DNA from: Phaeosaccion multiseriatum
Lineage: Eukaryota > Ochrophyta, other classes
Assembly: GCA_965112735.1 (NCBI GenBank)
Contig: OZ218951.1
Span: 5,456,001 to 5,520,000 of the forward strand
Reading direction: 5' to 3'
DNA length: 64,000 nt
Below, one piece after another: positions 62,666 through 64,000 of this stretch (positions are counted from its first letter, which is position 1; the number at the start of each line of letters is the position of its first letter). A model generated the notes under the pieces. It did no database searches and was not told the DNA's origin. It saw only the letters and a list, made by a program, of their open reading frames with translations. The translations under genes were made by a program, and so were the position numbers.

Positions 62666-63988
62666 TCAGGCCTGCCCCATGACGCGGGCCTCCTTCTGCC
62701 TCAGGTCCTTGTCCTTGTCATCTGCTGCCATCGCAGACGAGGAGTCAGAGTCGCTCTCTATTTCGCCGTGCCCCCCCGTAGAGGAGAGGGGCGGCTCCTC
62801 CGTAGCAACAGGAGCGGTAGTTGCAGAAGAAGGGAGCCCCGCTTCTATCCGTGGACGTTTCCTGCAGCCTGTCATGTTCGGCGAGATTTTGGGTCCTGCC
62901 ACAAAAGCAGGAGTAGGAGTAGGAGTAGGAGTAGGAGCAGCAGCGGCAGCGGTAGAGGCGTGGCACGCAGCAGGGGCAGGGACTACAGCAGGAGCAACAG
63001 CAGCGGCGGCAGCGGCGTCGCGTGCGTCAGGGACAGCAGCTGCGGCTACCGGGAGTCGTGCGAGGCTGCTGCTGCTGCCGTGCCCGTTGGTCAGCCCGTT
63101 GGTCAGCCCGTTGGTCAGCCCGTTGGTCAGCCCGTTGGTAAGCCCATTGGTAAGCCCATTGGTAAGCCCGTTGGTCATACCCGGCCCCACCCCCCGCTTC
63201 ACCTCTGCCCACTCAGGGGAAGACACAGCTATCCGCCTGGGGGACAGAGGCAAAGACGAAGTCGGAGGCTTGGGCAGGGCCGGTGGCGCCGGGGTCAAGG
63301 GGGCGGGGCAGGGGAGGGGGTGGGTGCCCACTGCGGCCCCTCCGCCTCCTACGCCTCCCGCCAGGGGCTTGGCTTGCCTCTGACCCTGACCAATGCCCGT
63401 GCCCACACTGAGCGGCGGATTCTTCTTGGCAGGCACAGCAGCAAGCCTACTCGCAGAAGAAATAGAGGGAGAAGCCGGTCGGGAATTGCTCAGAAGAGGG
63501 GGCACACGCAGCAGGGACGGCAGCGGCAGCCCGCCGGGGCGCAAACTCGATGGCACTGCAGAAGGTATCGACGCGCTCATCACGTTGCACCTGGGCACGC
63601 TCGTTTCATGCTCCACACATAGCTCTCCAATCAGTGGGCGCTTGTCGCACCCTTCCACGATGCAGGCCGCCCAGGTGCCCTCGTGTTCATGCCTGAGGCA
63701 CAGCCCCCCTTGTCGGGCATCCCGCTTGCACTCCTCCACACTGCACCGCTTCCTCGCGCCTCCGTGGAGCAAGCACCGGCCCATATGCACCGCTCGCTTC
63801 TCGCAGCCCTCTGCGCTGCATGGGTACTTCTTTACCACCGCCCCATGCTTGATGCACAACCCCCCTTGCTGGACCTGCTTGTCGCACCCCTCCGCCTGGC
63901 ATCGCCTCCGTTGGCCCCCGTGCCTCATGCATGCTCCACCCTTCTTGGCGTACTTCTCACACCCCGGGTGCTTGCAGGTGCTGGGCAT
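62666..63988 (-). CDS. Protein with WRKY19-type Cys/His repeats
   Basis: Intronless, 440 residues, ATG at 63988 near the window end. Residues 1-135 hold five short zinc-ligand repeats of the form C-x4-C-x5-GG-x-C-x2-HGG: CKHPGCEKYAKKGGACMRHG, CQAEGCDKQVQQGGLCIKHG, CSAEGCEKRAVHMGRCLLHG, CSVEECKRDARQGGLCLRHE and CIVEGCDKRPLIGELCVEHE. This repeat family is abundant in oomycetes and other stramenopiles and is annotated as WRKY19-like; no WRKYGQK motif is present. The rest is low complexity, with TNGL repeats, Ala runs and an acidic Ser tail. Probably nuclear and nucleic-acid binding, by analogy only. Confidence 0.82.
   Translation of the reverse strand: MPSTCKHPGCEKYAKKGGACMRHGGQRRRCQAEGCDKQVQQGGLCIKHGAVVKKYPCSAEGCEKRAVHMGRCLLHGGARKRCSVEECKRDARQGGLCLRHEHEGTWAACIVEGCDKRPLIGELCVEHETSVPRCNVMSASIPSAVPSSLRPGGLPLPSLLRVPPLLSNSRPASPSISSASRLAAVPAKKNPPLSVGTGIGQGQRQAKPLAGGVGGGGAAVGTHPLPCPAPLTPAPPALPKPPTSSLPLSPRRIAVSSPEWAEVKRGVGPGMTNGLTNGLTNGLTNGLTNGLTNGLTNGLTNGHGSSSSLARLPVAAAAVPDARDAAAAAAVAPAVVPAPAACHASTAAAAAPTPTPTPTPAFVAGPKISPNMTGCRKRPRIEAGLPSSATTAPVATEEPPLSSTGGHGEIESDSDSSSAMAADDKDKDLRQKEARVMGQA
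63083..63178 (-). repeat. 12-bp tandem repeat coding Thr-Asn-Gly-Leu
   Basis: Eight units of CCCGTTGGTCAG or CCCATTGGTAAG (plus strand) encode tandem TNGL. Four of the units share the variant CATTGGTAAG or border it, so at least two rounds of expansion occurred. Confidence 0.92.
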
Positions 63989-64000
63989 CTCTGCTCCACC

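Overview
The window is nuclear DNA of an intron-rich, GC-rich photosynthetic protist, not a bacterium. Genes are split by spliceosomal GT-AG introns. Several proteins start with a signal peptide whose predicted cleavage site is followed by phenylalanine (cleavage regions at GCQA/FQ, SEG/FL, SSA/FSS, TDA/FAPP). This is the bipartite leader of plastids of red-algal secondary origin. One protein adds a twin-arginine thylakoid signal and another is a chlorophyll-catabolism-type Rieske oxygenase. A chromerid such as Vitrella or a stramenopile alga would fit; I cannot decide which from the sequence.

Layout. 0.2-3.2 kb: a divergent pair (FNIP-repeat protein on minus, lysine-rich protein on plus) around a 55-bp inverted repeat. 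4.2-9.4 kb (minus): a PP2C phosphatase of at least eight exons. 10.2-15.1 kb (plus): a plastid-targeted polyQ protein of unknown function. 15.6-24.2 kb (plus): a 2542-residue protein with 53BP1-like BRCT segments. 24.6-26.0 kb (plus): an ankyrin protein. 26.8-34.2 kb (minus): an 18-exon gene fusing adenylate kinase to phosphoglucomutase. 34.4-35.5 kb (plus): a thylakoid-lumen FKBP. 36.8-41.0 kb (minus): a plastid membrane protein. 41.6-44.5 kb (plus): a La-motif protein. 45.5-46.9 kb: a compositionally distinct block without a recognisable gene. 46.9-49.1 kb (minus): ankyrin-BTB protein. 49.3-51.0 kb (plus): Rieske oxygenase. 51.6-54.4 kb (plus): NPL4. 56.5-57.3 kb (minus): coiled-coil protein. 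57.7-61.1 kb (minus): CDPK/CaMK-like kinase. 62.7-64.0 kb (minus): protein with WRKY19-type Cys/His repeats. No tRNA, rRNA, CRISPR or virus was seen.

Most genes are unrelated housekeeping, signalling or plastid genes, and neighbours do not form pathways. The non-coding part is more unusual. Introns are largely microsatellites that look like expansions of the splice signals: GTGA, GT or GTGG arrays follow donors, and CCCT or CT arrays precede acceptors. Three short words are scattered over the window: TTGGTGATAC (24 exact copies, in exons, introns and spacers), TGTCAGGACA (introns and spacers, often in tandem) and a CCATCCACTGCC family. The first sits inside CAG/CTG triplet arrays and, when exonic, always reads as Gln-Leu-Val-Ile-Gln or Ala-Val-Ser-Pro-Thr-Ala. 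These dispersed words and the adenylate kinase-phosphoglucomutase fusion are the best leads.

Exon boundaries were placed by hand from GT-AG sites, frame continuity and family conservation. Coordinates may be off by a base or two in places.
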